NCBI GenBank assembly: GCA_030038215.1 | Contig: JASHPI010000039.1 | Span: 1-37,871 of the forward strand | From: Vulcanimicrobiota bacterium | Lineage (GTDB): Bacteria; Vulcanimicrobiota; Vulcanimicrobiia; Vulcanimicrobiales; Vulcanimicrobiaceae | DNA: 37,871 nt | Direction: 5' to 3' | Shown: in pieces, positions 20,523 to 29,315 of the stretch | How the letters are laid out: every line of letters starts with the position of its first letter | Position numbering within the stretch: position 1 is the first letter of the stretch | The notes under the pieces: model-generated | The model's database searches: none | What the model saw: only the letters and a program-made list of their open reading frames with translations | Told to the model about the DNA's origin: nothing | Translations under genes and position numbers: made by a program

Positions 20523-22478
20523 TTGACGCTGTTGCTGGCGGTTGCGGCGGCGACGCTGCATCTCGTGCCGCAGCCGGCGCGCATCCAAAACCTGCCGTGC
20601 CTTTCCCCGAACGCGCCGCCGCGTACCGTTTCGGCCGGCTTCGATCCGGCCGCGCGCGCTGAAATCGACGAGCGCTGGACGGCGTTGCACATCGGTGCCT
20701 TGCGTACGGTCCCTCCCGGAGAGGCTGCGATCGTGGTGCGTCGCGATCCATCGCTCGCGCCGCAAGCCTATCGGCTTACCGTCGCCGGGGGCCGGGCGCT
20801 GATTGAAAGCTCGGGCGAGTCGGGTGCATTTTACGGAGCGATGACGCTTGCGCAGCTGCCGGCCCGTTCGCGTAATGGCTGGGCGTTGCCGTGCGTTAGC
20901 ATCGACGACCATCCGGCGCTGGAGTGGCGGATTCTCTCAGACGACGTTTCGCGCGGCCCGCTGCCGACGATGCAATACTTCGAGGAGCGCATTCGGACCA
21001 TCGCCGCCTTCAAGATGAACGGCTACTCGCCGTACATGGAGCACGTCTTCGTCAGCCCCACCGATCCGCTGCCGGCGCCGCTCGATGGAATCACGCCGGC
21101 GCAACTGCACGCGTTGGCGCTCTACGCCGCGCGCTTCCACGTCGCGCTGATTCCCGAGCAGCAAACGTTTGCGCACATGCATAACACGCTGCGCATCGAA
21201 CGCTACGCCGGCGCCGCCGAGCTGCCGCACGGCTTTCTCCTGGCGCCGAACGTGCCGCTTTCGTCAGAGTATCTCTCCCGCATCATCGCGCAGGAGCTGG
21301 ATGCTGTGGGACGGCCGCCCTTCTTTCACGTCGGCTCCGACGAGACCGCAACGCTGGGGTTGGGGCAAACGCAGACATACGTCGCGCAGCAGGGGCGTTC
21401 GGCGGCTTACGCCGATCACATCGTCGCGATGAATCGACTGATTGCGCCGTCGGGCGCGCGAATCATGCTGTGGGACGACGGCATCGAAAAAGACCCGGGC
21501 ATCCTGAAGCTGATTCCGCGCAGCGCGGTAGTCGTAAATTGGCATTACGGCGACGAACCGACGTTTCAACCGTTCATCCAAACGATCGCGCGCGGTGGCT
21601 TTCAACAGATGGTCGCGCCGGGCGCCCGGAACTGGAATGAGATATTTCCAAACGTCACGGCCGCGATCGAAAATGAGCGTCGTTTTATCAACGAGGGAAA
21701 GACCGATCGCGTGCTCGGACTGTTCCAAACGGTTTGGCACGACGACGGCGAAACGCTCTACGAAGCAACGTGGTATCCAGTGATTTATTCAGCTGCCGCA
21801 GCTTGGCAGTCCGGCGATCTCCAGGTCGGTCAATTCTTGAACGCCTTTCCGAGCGCATTTTTCGGTGTGGACGACTCGCGGTACTCGAGTCCCGCCATCG
21901 AGCTCTCGTACGCCCTCCGCACGTTCGAGTCAAACGGCGCGGCATATGGTCAGACAGACGCGCTCTTCTGGGCAGATCCGTTCGACTCGGCGGCCGCGGC
22001 GGTGGCCACGAGCTCGGATCTGCGCGAAGTGCGGCTCGGGAGCGAAGACGTAGAGCAAGACCTTTACTTCGCGCGTCCGCCTCTGCATGCGAACGCGGCC
22101 TTCGTGATGTTCCTGGCTGCCCGCCGCTACGATGCGTTGGCGCGCAAGTTTCAGATCGCTAGCGAAGTCCGGGCGATGTACGCCGACGCGGTCGCGCACG
22201 CGCGCGACGACCGGACGACGACGCTGCGGGATCTTCTCTGGTGCCGGTACTGGATGTGGGAGCTGCGCGACGCCTACGAGGAGCTGGCGCCGCTCTATGC
22301 GCGCGCTTGGCGCTACGAGAGCCGCGACGGACATTTGGCGAGCAATCTCGAGCGTTACCATCTCGCGGCGCAGCAGGCCATCGAGCGCGCCGACGCGTTC
22401 GACCGCGCCACCCAAAGCTATCTGCGCGGGCAGCCCCTGCCGTCACTGACGACGCTCCTTAACCCTTCACCCTCGTGA
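20523..22478 (+). CDS. GH20 beta-N-acetylhexosaminidase
   Basis: A 651-residue glycoside hydrolase family 20 enzyme that removes terminal GlcNAc or GalNAc by substrate-assisted catalysis. A short hydrophobic N-terminus (MTLLLAVAAATLHLVP) may be a signal peptide. Next comes a GH20b-type N-terminal domain (about 15-125), then the catalytic barrel opening with ALEWRILSDDVSRG and containing the catalytic Asp273-Glu274 pair in FHVGSDETATLG. MLWDDGIEKDP and later VNWHYGDEP match conserved active-site Trp/Asp regions. The C-terminal 200 residues are helical and less typical. The start is TTG; no better codon lies near the domain. The stop overlaps the GTG of the permease-PDZ gene (GTGA). It is the probable entry enzyme of an amino-sugar pathway that includes the kinase and NanE downstream. 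Confidence 0.9.
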   Translation: MTLLLAVAAATLHLVPQPARIQNLPCLSPNAPPRTVSAGFDPAARAEIDERWTALHIGALRTVPPGEAAIVVRRDPSLAPQAYRLTVAGGRALIESSGESGAFYGAMTLAQLPARSRNGWALPCVSIDDHPALEWRILSDDVSRGPLPTMQYFEERIRTIAAFKMNGYSPYMEHVFVSPTDPLPAPLDGITPAQLHALALYAARFHVALIPEQQTFAHMHNTLRIERYAGAAELPHGFLLAPNVPLSSEYLSRIIAQELDAVGRPPFFHVGSDETATLGLGQTQTYVAQQGRSAAYADHIVAMNRLIAPSGARIMLWDDGIEKDPGILKLIPRSAVVVNWHYGDEPTFQPFIQTIARGGFQQMVAPGARNWNEIFPNVTAAIENERRFINEGKTDRVLGLFQTVWHDDGETLYEATWYPVIYSAAAAWQSGDLQVGQFLNAFPSAFFGVDDSRYSSPAIELSYALRTFESNGAAYGQTDALFWADPFDSAAAAVATSSDLREVRLGSEDVEQDLYFARPPLHANAAFVMFLAARRYDALARKFQIASEVRAMYADAVAHARDDRTTTLRDLLWCRYWMWELRDAYEELAPLYARAWRYESRDGHLASNLERYHLAAQQAIERADAFDRATQSYLRGQPLPSLTTLLNPSPS

Positions 22479-24493
22479 CCGCCCTCCTCGTCCTGTTGGT
22501 CTTCGTCGCCTTCGCGGCGCTGATGTACCTGCGTTTGGTTCCGGCGATCGTAGCCGTGCCGCTGATGGCGGTGGCAATGTCGCTCGCGGCAGGCGTGCCG
22601 GCTTCGCGGCTCGGCGAGATCATAACGAGCGGTGCGGCGCAACTCGCGCCGGTCTACGTCGCTGTGATTTTCGGCGCGTTGCTTGGACGCGTCACCCTCG
22701 ATACCGGAATCGCGCGCGCGCTGGTTAATTTGGCCGCCGAGTACGGCGGCGATCGACCCTTCGCATTGGCGCTCGGGCTGTGTGCGATCGTGGCGCTGCT
22801 CTTCACGTCGCTGGCCGGATTGGGAGCGATGATTATGGTTGGCTCGATCGTGCTTCCGATCATGTTGACCACCGGCGTCCCGCGCGCGATCGCGGCCACC
22901 CTCTTCCTTATGGCATTTGCGCTGGGATACATCTTCAACATTGCCAACTGGACCTTCTACACGAAATACTTCGGCGTTGCGCCCGAACAGCTCGTGCGCT
23001 ACGCAGTCCTACTGGCGGCGATCGACGCGATCGCGCTGCTAATTTACGCTGCCATCTCCTTTGCGCGCGAGCGCGGTTATGCGACGTGGGCCGTGCAGAC
23101 CGCAAGGCAAGAGGAACCGGAGCAGCGCATCCCCGGCGTGGCACTGATCACGCCGCTCCTGCCGCTGCTGCTCTATTACGCACTGCACGCACAGGCCGTG
23201 CCCGCCTTCGCGATCGCAGCCCTCTTCGGCGTGCTCGTCACGCGGCCGCGCGAGGCGGTGCAGCGTCTCGTGGCCGCAGCGATTCGCGGCCTCGAGGACG
23301 TAGCGCCGGCGGTTCTCCTCTTCATGGGAATCGGCATGCTGCTCGTCGCGACGCAACAGCCGCAGTTCGCTGCGGCGATGGCACCGCTGGTGGCGGGGGG
23401 CTGGCTTCGCAACCCGGTTGCATACGTGGCCGTTTTCGGATTCGCGAGCCCGCTGGTGCTCTATCGCGGACCACTCAATCCCTTTGGTGTCGGCATCGCG
23501 ATCTTCACGGTTCTGCTGACCGCCAACGTCTTGCCGCCGGTGGTATTGGTCGCTGCGATGATGGCGGTCGTGCAGGTGCAAAACGTGTGCGATCCGACCA
23601 ACACCGCGAACGTATGGATCGCCAACTTCACCGGCGTGCCGATCGTTGCGATCACTAAGCGCACGCTACCGTACCAAACGGCGGTGGCGGTGCTGGCAAC
23701 GTTGGCGGTCGTCATCGCGTCGCCCGCGCTTTTCGGGCTGCAACCTTTTACATCGCCGATCCGAGCGGCCAGCGCCGCTACGGGGACCCCGGCGGGGTTT
23801 TACGCGCCGGCCGGTGCGCAAGACCGCGTCGCGGTCGCCGACGACGCCACGGCGCTCGGGAAGGCTGCTGCCGACGCCGTCGCGACGGCGGTGAACGGCA
23901 CGCGCTGGCGCGCATTTCGCCTAAACGCCGATCCGAACGCAAGCGACTGCGCGCGCAAAACGTACGCTGCCTTGGTTCGCGTCGAAACGTCGACCTTTCA
24001 CCTGATGGAAGGCGACGATCTCGACGTCGGGTTGCGCCTCGAAGATTGCGGCGGCTGGATCGTGACCGAATGGCACGACCACCACGTGTTCGCGCACCTT
24101 CCGGCCGCGAACGATGCGGCCGAGCTCGGGCGCGAGGGTGCGGCCCGACTGCGCGCCTGGGCAGCGGCAAACGCGGCGCGGAGCCGCAATCTGTTCATGT
24201 TCGGAGCCGCCGTCGCACCCGGCGACGCGCCAACCTACTTTTACAGCCTCTTTCGAACGGTCGACGGCAACATGCGCGCCTACGTTCGCGCCGGCGGACC
24301 GGCCTACGTTGCCGGTATGCGCTCCGACGACGTCATCGAGCAGATCGACGGTAAAGATTGGTGGGACTATGGCACGTATCAGGCGCAACAGCGCGCGTAC
24401 GACGGCAAGCCGCACGCCTTCGTCATCGAGCGCGGCGAGAAAGAGTACCACGTGCAGCTGAGCGCGCCGTTCGTCCTGGCCGCACAGCGATGA
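22475..24493 (+). CDS. membrane permease fused to a C-terminal PDZ domain
   Basis: A 672-residue two-part protein. Residues 1 to about 430 form roughly 11-12 membrane helices of the ion-transporter type (GntP/CitMHS-like, exact family unresolved), with glycine-rich stretches such as FTSLAGLGAMIMVGSIVLP and the helix-breaking YRGPLNPFGVGIAIF and VCDPTNTANVW in the second half. Residues about 440-580 are a soluble, exported-looking domain with cysteines (NASDCARKT, LEDCGGWI) and EWHDHHVFAHLP. Residues about 590-665 look like a PDZ domain (GGPAYVAGMRSDDVIEQIDG). Permease-PDZ fusions are unusual. GTG start in a GTGA overlap with GH20; the stop overlaps the next ATG. Uptake of the sugar released by GH20 is the natural guess; the PDZ could tether a protease or a partner. 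Confidence 0.8.
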   Translation: MTALLVLLVFVAFAALMYLRLVPAIVAVPLMAVAMSLAAGVPASRLGEIITSGAAQLAPVYVAVIFGALLGRVTLDTGIARALVNLAAEYGGDRPFALALGLCAIVALLFTSLAGLGAMIMVGSIVLPIMLTTGVPRAIAATLFLMAFALGYIFNIANWTFYTKYFGVAPEQLVRYAVLLAAIDAIALLIYAAISFARERGYATWAVQTARQEEPEQRIPGVALITPLLPLLLYYALHAQAVPAFAIAALFGVLVTRPREAVQRLVAAAIRGLEDVAPAVLLFMGIGMLLVATQQPQFAAAMAPLVAGGWLRNPVAYVAVFGFASPLVLYRGPLNPFGVGIAIFTVLLTANVLPPVVLVAAMMAVVQVQNVCDPTNTANVWIANFTGVPIVAITKRTLPYQTAVAVLATLAVVIASPALFGLQPFTSPIRAASAATGTPAGFYAPAGAQDRVAVADDATALGKAAADAVATAVNGTRWRAFRLNADPNASDCARKTYAALVRVETSTFHLMEGDDLDVGLRLEDCGGWIVTEWHDHHVFAHLPAANDAAELGREGAARLRAWAAANAARSRNLFMFGAAVAPGDAPTYFYSLFRTVDGNMRAYVRAGGPAYVAGMRSDDVIEQIDGKDWWDYGTYQAQQRAYDGKPHAFVIERGEKEYHVQLSAPFVLAAQR

Positions 24494-25215
24494 GACCACT
24501 CGAGCGTTTCGGCGATCGCGCGGCGACGTACGCCGCGAATCGCCCGGTGTATCCGGCAGCAGCGGTCGACGCGGTGCTGGCAGGCCTGAGCAAAACGTCG
24601 CGGCTCGCGATCGCCGACGTCGGCGCCGGAACGGGAATCTCGGCGCGGCTGTTCGCCGACCGTGGGGCTCACGTGATTGCAATCGAGCCGAACGTGGGCA
24701 TGCGGGCACGAGCGGCCGCGCACCCGGACGTCGAGTGGCGCGACGGGACCGCCGAAGCGACCTGTCTCGACGACCAGAGCGTCGATCTCATCGTCGCGTG
24801 CCAAGCCTTTCATTGGTTTATGGCCTCCGCGGCGATCGCGGAGTTTCGTCGCGTTGCGCGCGGACGCGCCGCATTGCTACAGTACGAGCGCGACGAGCGG
24901 GACGCATTTACAAAGAGCTACGGCGACGTCGTGCGTGCCTACGCGATCGACGATACCGAGCGCCTGCGGCGCGACGGGCTGGCGGCATTTGGTGCCTTTC
25001 CCGATGCGCGCGTCACCCGTGCCGTGTTTCCGTTCTCCCAACGTCTGAACCGCAACGGCCTGATCGGCCGCGCTGCTTCGTCTTCGTATCTCCCCAACAG
25101 CGGCGCCGCGGCGAAGCAGTTGCATCGCGATCTGCACGCGCTCTTCGAGCGATACGCTCGCGGCGGGACGGTAACGCTCGCGATGGAGACGTACGTGCTG
25201 GTCGCCGAGTGGTAA
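24490..25215 (+). CDS. class I SAM-dependent methyltransferase
   Basis: A 241-residue methyltransferase of the Methyltransf_11 type. The SAM-binding motif I is IADVGAGTGISARLFADRGA, with the acidic ribose-binding residue in HVIAIEPN, and motif IV-like VDLIVACQAFHWF. The ORF track begins at 24358; the correct start is ATG 24490, overlapping the permease-PDZ stop (ATGA), where the family-typical RFGDRAATYAANRPVYP begins. This layout is common in small-molecule O-, N- or C-methyltransferases; nothing identifies the acceptor. HyuA starts two bases after its stop, so it is firmly inside the amino-sugar block, but its role there is unclear. Confidence 0.88.
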   Translation: MRPLERFGDRAATYAANRPVYPAAAVDAVLAGLSKTSRLAIADVGAGTGISARLFADRGAHVIAIEPNVGMRARAAAHPDVEWRDGTAEATCLDDQSVDLIVACQAFHWFMASAAIAEFRRVARGRAALLQYERDERDAFTKSYGDVVRAYAIDDTERLRRDGLAAFGAFPDARVTRAVFPFSQRLNRNGLIGRAASSSYLPNSGAAAKQLHRDLHALFERYARGGTVTLAMETYVLVAEW

Positions 25216-25217
25216 CG

Positions 25218-27326
25218 ATGCAGCGCATCCGAGTCGGCATCGACGTTGGGGGGACGTTTACCGATGTCGTTGCGATCGATGCGGCGACGCGCCGGCTCAT
25301 TGCGCGCGTCAAAGTTCCGACGACGCACGGTGCGCGAGAAGGCGTGGCTGCTGGAATCGTGACCGGCATCGAGCGCCTCTTCCGCGAAGAGCGCATCGAT
25401 CCCGCCGACGTCGCTTTCATTGCCCACTCAACGACGCAGGCAACGAATGCGCTGCTCGAAGGCGATCTGGCGCGGGTCGGCGTTCTCGGGTTGCTCGACG
25501 GTTGGGGATGGTGGACGCGGCAGCAGCTTCGATTCGACGGCGTGCAGCTTGCCTCGGGAGCGATCTTTGCCCCCGAGTTCGTCTTTGCACGCGCACACGA
25601 TGAAGGCGCGGTTCGCGACGCCATCGGCCGTCTAATCGCCAACGGCACGCAGTCGATCGCGGTGAGCCGGCCCTTCGGTGTCGATCGCCCGACGGCCGAG
25701 TCGTCGGCAGTCGAGTATGCCCGCGCGCTGGGCGTCGACGCGACCAGCGGCCACGACGTCAGCACGATGTACGGCTTGCGCGCGCGCACGCGCACCGCCG
25801 CGCTCAATGCCGCAATTCTTCCGCGCATGGTGCGCACGGCGCGCATGACCGCCGGCGCCGTCGAACAGGCGGCGATTCGAGCGCCGTTGATGGTCATGCG
25901 CTCCGATGGCGGGGTCATGGACGTGCGTGAGATCGAGCGACGCCCGATCCTCACGATGCTTTCCGGACCGGCAGCCGGCGTCGCCGGCGCGCTGCTCTAC
26001 GAAAGTCTCACCGACGGCATCTTCATCGAGGTCGGCGGCACGAGCTCCGACTGTTCGGCGATTCGAGCCGGCCATCCGCAGATGCAGCCTGCGCGAATCG
26101 GCGGGCACAGGACGATGCTGCGCACGCTCGACGTCCGGACGCTCGCGATTGCGGGGGGCAGCATGGTGCGCATCGATCGCGGCGCGATTGCCGACGTCGG
26201 CCCGCGCAGCGCCCACATCGCCGGATGCGCCTATGCGTCGTTCGTCGCACCCGAGACGTTGGAGGAGGCGCGTTTGGAATGCATCGCGCCGGCCGCCAAC
26301 GATCGCGCCGACTATGCGGTGCTCATCGCGCGCAATGGAGCGCGGATCGCGCTCACCACAACCTGCGCTGCGAACGTGGTAGGCTGCATTCCGTCCGGTG
26401 CTTTCGCTGCTGGCGACGCGCGCGCCGCGCGCCGCGCCTTTGAGCTATTGGCACAACACGCCGGCGGAGAGCCCATCGCGCTCGCGCGGTCGGTTCTCGA
26501 CATCGCAGCTGCCAAACTGCGCCGCGCGATCGAGGAGCTGATCGCGGACTACCGGCTCGATCGCTCGCAGCTCACCATTCTCGGGGGCGGTGGCGGCGCC
26601 GGAGCGCTGGTGCCGTACGCCGCCGCCGCGATGGGCCTGCCTTATCGTCTGGCGCGCGACGCCGAGGTCATTGCACCCATCGGCGTCGCGCTCGCGCTCG
26701 TGCGTGACGTGGTCGAACGGACGATCGTCTCGCCGACGCCGCGCGAAATCGCGCGTATCCGGAGCGAGGCCGCCGATCGCGTCATCGCCGCCGGCGCGTC
26801 GCCGGATCGGGTCGAGGTCGAAGTCGAGATCGATGCCCGAAGCAATCGAGTCCGCGCAACGGCCTCGGGCGCCACGGCGCTCGTCGAGTCGGCAGCGCGC
26901 CGGGTCTGCGATGAGGCGGAGCGGCGCGCGGCGGCGGCTCGCTCGATGGGCCGCGATCCCAGCGAGCTCGAGGTGATCGAGCTGACGAATTTGCTGATCG
27001 CGTACCAAAGCCGCAGCGGCAAGCTGCGCGAGATGCGCGTGCTCGACGAGCGCGCCGTCGTGCGGTTGGCGCTCGAGAACCCCGAGTTGACGCGAGCCGC
27101 AGCCGGCGATCTCGGGCCACGCGTGCACGCCGCAGTCGAACGCGCTACGCGTTTCGGCGACGTCGGGCGCGCGTTACCGGCGCTCCATCTCGTTCACGGA
27201 GGCCGAATCGCAGCCTTCGACGGTCTCACCGATGGCGAACAGGCGCAGGCGCTGGTGCGCGAAGAGCTCGAGGGCTGCGACCCGTGCGAGCCGGTCGCAT
27301 TGTTGACCGTCGCGCGGCCGGCCTAA
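25218..27326 (+). CDS. HyuA-type hydantoinase/oxoprolinase subunit
   Basis: A 702-residue protein of the HyuA family (N-methylhydantoinase A / 5-oxoprolinase A), which use ATP to open cyclic amides; the fold is of the actin/ASKHA type. Marks are the phosphate-binding GIDVGGTFTDVVAID at the N-terminus, HSTTQATNALLEG, SGPAAGVAGALLY and EVGGTSSDCSAI. The last is usually D-M-G-G-T-S-T-D, so it varies here. The length fits HyuA alone (about 690-720). A HyuB partner is normally encoded directly downstream or fused; none is in the window. Start ATG 25218; the track's upstream extension to 24735 is a shadow of the methyltransferase. It is followed by the convergent permease after 6 bases. A lone HyuA in an amino-sugar locus suggests a lactam- or lactone-like intermediate, which is inference only. 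Confidence 0.88.
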   Translation: MQRIRVGIDVGGTFTDVVAIDAATRRLIARVKVPTTHGAREGVAAGIVTGIERLFREERIDPADVAFIAHSTTQATNALLEGDLARVGVLGLLDGWGWWTRQQLRFDGVQLASGAIFAPEFVFARAHDEGAVRDAIGRLIANGTQSIAVSRPFGVDRPTAESSAVEYARALGVDATSGHDVSTMYGLRARTRTAALNAAILPRMVRTARMTAGAVEQAAIRAPLMVMRSDGGVMDVREIERRPILTMLSGPAAGVAGALLYESLTDGIFIEVGGTSSDCSAIRAGHPQMQPARIGGHRTMLRTLDVRTLAIAGGSMVRIDRGAIADVGPRSAHIAGCAYASFVAPETLEEARLECIAPAANDRADYAVLIARNGARIALTTTCAANVVGCIPSGAFAAGDARAARRAFELLAQHAGGEPIALARSVLDIAAAKLRRAIEELIADYRLDRSQLTILGGGGGAGALVPYAAAAMGLPYRLARDAEVIAPIGVALALVRDVVERTIVSPTPREIARIRSEAADRVIAAGASPDRVEVEVEIDARSNRVRATASGATALVESAARRVCDEAERRAAAARSMGRDPSELEVIELTNLLIAYQSRSGKLREMRVLDERAVVRLALENPELTRAAAGDLGPRVHAAVERATRFGDVGRALPALHLVHGGRIAAFDGLTDGEQAQALVREELEGCDPCEPVALLTVARPA

Positions 27327-27332
27327 GGTTCC

Positions 27333-28829
27333 CTAGTTGACGCGCGGCTGCCGTACGGCGAGACGCTCGAGCTCTTCGACCGCGACCGTGCTCTTGTGGC
27401 GGCCGTACGAAAAGTAGAAGATCAACCCCAGCACCAGCCACACGATGAACGCCAGCCAGACCAGCGGGAAGAAGCCCCAAACCACCGGATTGCCGACTCT
27501 GAGGAAGTAGATCAAAAAGAGCGCCGAGACTGCGGCGAGTACGGGGATGATATACGGTCCGAACGGGAGCGTGAAGGAGCCCTGCATTTCGGGGTGTCGC
27601 TTACGCAGTATCGGTACCGCGATTGCGACTAGCACGAAGGCACTCAGCGTGCCCATGTTGGTTACCGATCCCAAGATACTGATCGGGAAGAGCGCGCCGG
27701 CCGCCGCGATCAGCACGCCGAAGAGAATCTGCGAAAGCCACGGCGTGCGCCACGTCGGATGCACCTGTACGAAGAGCGGAGGGATCAGCCCGTCGCGCGA
27801 CATTGCGTAGAAGATGCGCGTCTGCCCGTACATCATGACGAGCAGCACCGTCGTCAAACCGGCGATCGCGCCGAACGAGATGATCACGCCCGCCCAAGCC
27901 AGGCCGACGCTATCGACCGCATAGGCGACCGGGAAGTTCACGTTGAGCGTGTAGAACGGCACCAGGCCGTTGAGGATGGCGACGACCACGATGTACAGGA
28001 TCGTGCAGATCACCAAGCTTACGATGATACCGAACGGCAGGTCGCGTGACGGGTTGCGCGCCTCTTCGGCCGTCGTCGAAACCGCGTCGAAGCCGATATA
28101 GGCAAAGAAGATGAACGCAGCGCCGCCGAACATGCCGGCGATCCCGAACGGGAAGTAACCGCCCAAGCCGGCTTGCGGACTCGGCGGCAGATGGTAATTC
28201 GCCGGATTGATGTGGCCCACGCCGATTACGATGAAGAAGAGGACGACCGCGACTTTGATCGCGACGATGATCGCGTTGACGGTGCCCGATTCGCGCGTCC
28301 CTTTCACCAGCAAGGCTGTGATCAGCAAGATGATGCCCGCTGCAGGGAGGTTCGCGATTCCGGGCGTCATGTCCCAATGGCTGTGCTGCCAAACCTGCGG
28401 AATGTTCCAGTCGAAGAGCGTGTGCAAGATGAACGTAAAATAGCCCGACCAGCCGACGCTGACGGTCGCGGCGCCGAGCGCGTACTCGAGCACCAACGCC
28501 CAGCCGACGATCCATGCCAGGAATTCCCCGAGCGTCGCATACGTGTACGTGTACGCGCTTCCCGAGATCGGGATCTTGCTCGAAACCTCGGCATAGCAGA
28601 GCGCGGCCAACGCGCTCACGATGCCGGCAACCACAAACGAGATGGTCAGCGAGGGGCCGGCGCGCGTCGCCGAGGCGACGCCGGTCAGCACGAAGATGCC
28701 GGTGCCGATGATCGCGCCGATCCCCATGGCAGTGAGCGCCCAGGGTCCCAGCGAGCGCTTGAGACCGCGGTCTTCGTCGCTGCCTTCGGCAAGAATGCGC
28801 GAAAGCGGCTTAACTCGTTGCATCAGCAT
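27333..28829 (-). CDS. APC-family amino-acid permease
   Basis: A 498-residue, 12-helix amino-acid/cation transporter of the APC superfamily, closest to cationic-amino-acid-transporter-like permeases (YfnA group). Signature: GLKRSLGPWALTAMGIGAII then GTGIFVLTG in helix 1, and helix 6 FFAYIGFDAVSTTAEEARNP followed by RDLPFGI. It should import one or more amino acids by proton or sodium symport; specificity is not readable. ATG codons at residues 1 and 3 are both possible. The first overlaps the DUF4870 stop by one base (TGATG), so the two are translationally coupled. It converges on HyuA. Location inside the amino-sugar region, facing the opposite way, suggests an independent role. Confidence 0.9.
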   Translation of the reverse strand: MLMQRVKPLSRILAEGSDEDRGLKRSLGPWALTAMGIGAIIGTGIFVLTGVASATRAGPSLTISFVVAGIVSALAALCYAEVSSKIPISGSAYTYTYATLGEFLAWIVGWALVLEYALGAATVSVGWSGYFTFILHTLFDWNIPQVWQHSHWDMTPGIANLPAAGIILLITALLVKGTRESGTVNAIIVAIKVAVVLFFIVIGVGHINPANYHLPPSPQAGLGGYFPFGIAGMFGGAAFIFFAYIGFDAVSTTAEEARNPSRDLPFGIIVSLVICTILYIVVVAILNGLVPFYTLNVNFPVAYAVDSVGLAWAGVIISFGAIAGLTTVLLVMMYGQTRIFYAMSRDGLIPPLFVQVHPTWRTPWLSQILFGVLIAAAGALFPISILGSVTNMGTLSAFVLVAIAVPILRKRHPEMQGSFTLPFGPYIIPVLAAVSALFLIYFLRVGNPVVWGFFPLVWLAFIVWLVLGLIFYFSYGRHKSTVAVEELERLAVRQPRVN

Positions 28830-29254
28830 CAGCGCAAGAACCTAATAGCCAAGGGATAGGTGTACGGGCGTCCCTCGGCGGCCGCAATCGTACCCATGAC
28901 AATGAAGACGAGCGAAAACAACAGGACCAGCAGGACGAGGATTGCGAAGCCGATCCACAATCCCACGAAGGGTTTGAAAGCGGCGCTCGAATCGGAAGTC
29001 GAGTACACCGCCAGCGAGAACGTGGCGGCGGTCGCAAGGATCGCAGCCACGACGACGAGCAGCGACACCGTTATCTGGTAGTTGAGCGACGCGCGTGAAT
29101 GCTCGCCCACAAACTCGGATTCGTGCCCTTTTATGAGATAGACGATCAACGGCCCGAGAACGTGGCCAAAGGGCATGCCTGCGACCGCAAGCAGTGCGCT
29201 GAGGTGTGCCGCCATCGCCCAATTACGTTCCTGGGCAGCGGGCTGAACCTGCAT
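28829..29254 (-). CDS. DUF4870 membrane protein
   Basis: A 141-residue membrane protein of the DUF4870 type (usually 100-140 residues, three to four helices). Marks: NWAMAAHLSALLAVAG, then GHVLGPLIVYLIKGHESEFV with the conserved basic/acidic loop, and SLNYQITVSLLVVV. The ORF track starts at 29356, but the ATG at 29252-29254 (MQVQPAAQERNWAM) begins close to the domain; the extra 34 residues upstream are Ser/Thr-rich and unlikely. Family function is unknown. It precedes the amino-acid permease and shares a stop/start base with it. It is divergent from the FAD oxidoreductase with 61 bases between. Confidence 0.82.
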   Translation of the reverse strand: MQVQPAAQERNWAMAAHLSALLAVAGMPFGHVLGPLIVYLIKGHESEFVGEHSRASLNYQITVSLLVVVAAILATAATFSLAVYSTSDSSAAFKPFVGLWIGFAILVLLVLLFSLVFIVMGTIAAAEGRPYTYPLAIRFLR

Positions 29255-29315
29255 GGGCCGGGTATTTGGGAAGCGAGTCGAATGGCCTGCTTCGCGCGGC
29301 GACGAATCGCATTGC

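Noticed and set aside
24735-25217. N-terminal extension of the HyuA ORF
   Set aside because: The extra 161 residues are a frame-shifted shadow of the methyltransferase; homology starts at the ATG at 25218.
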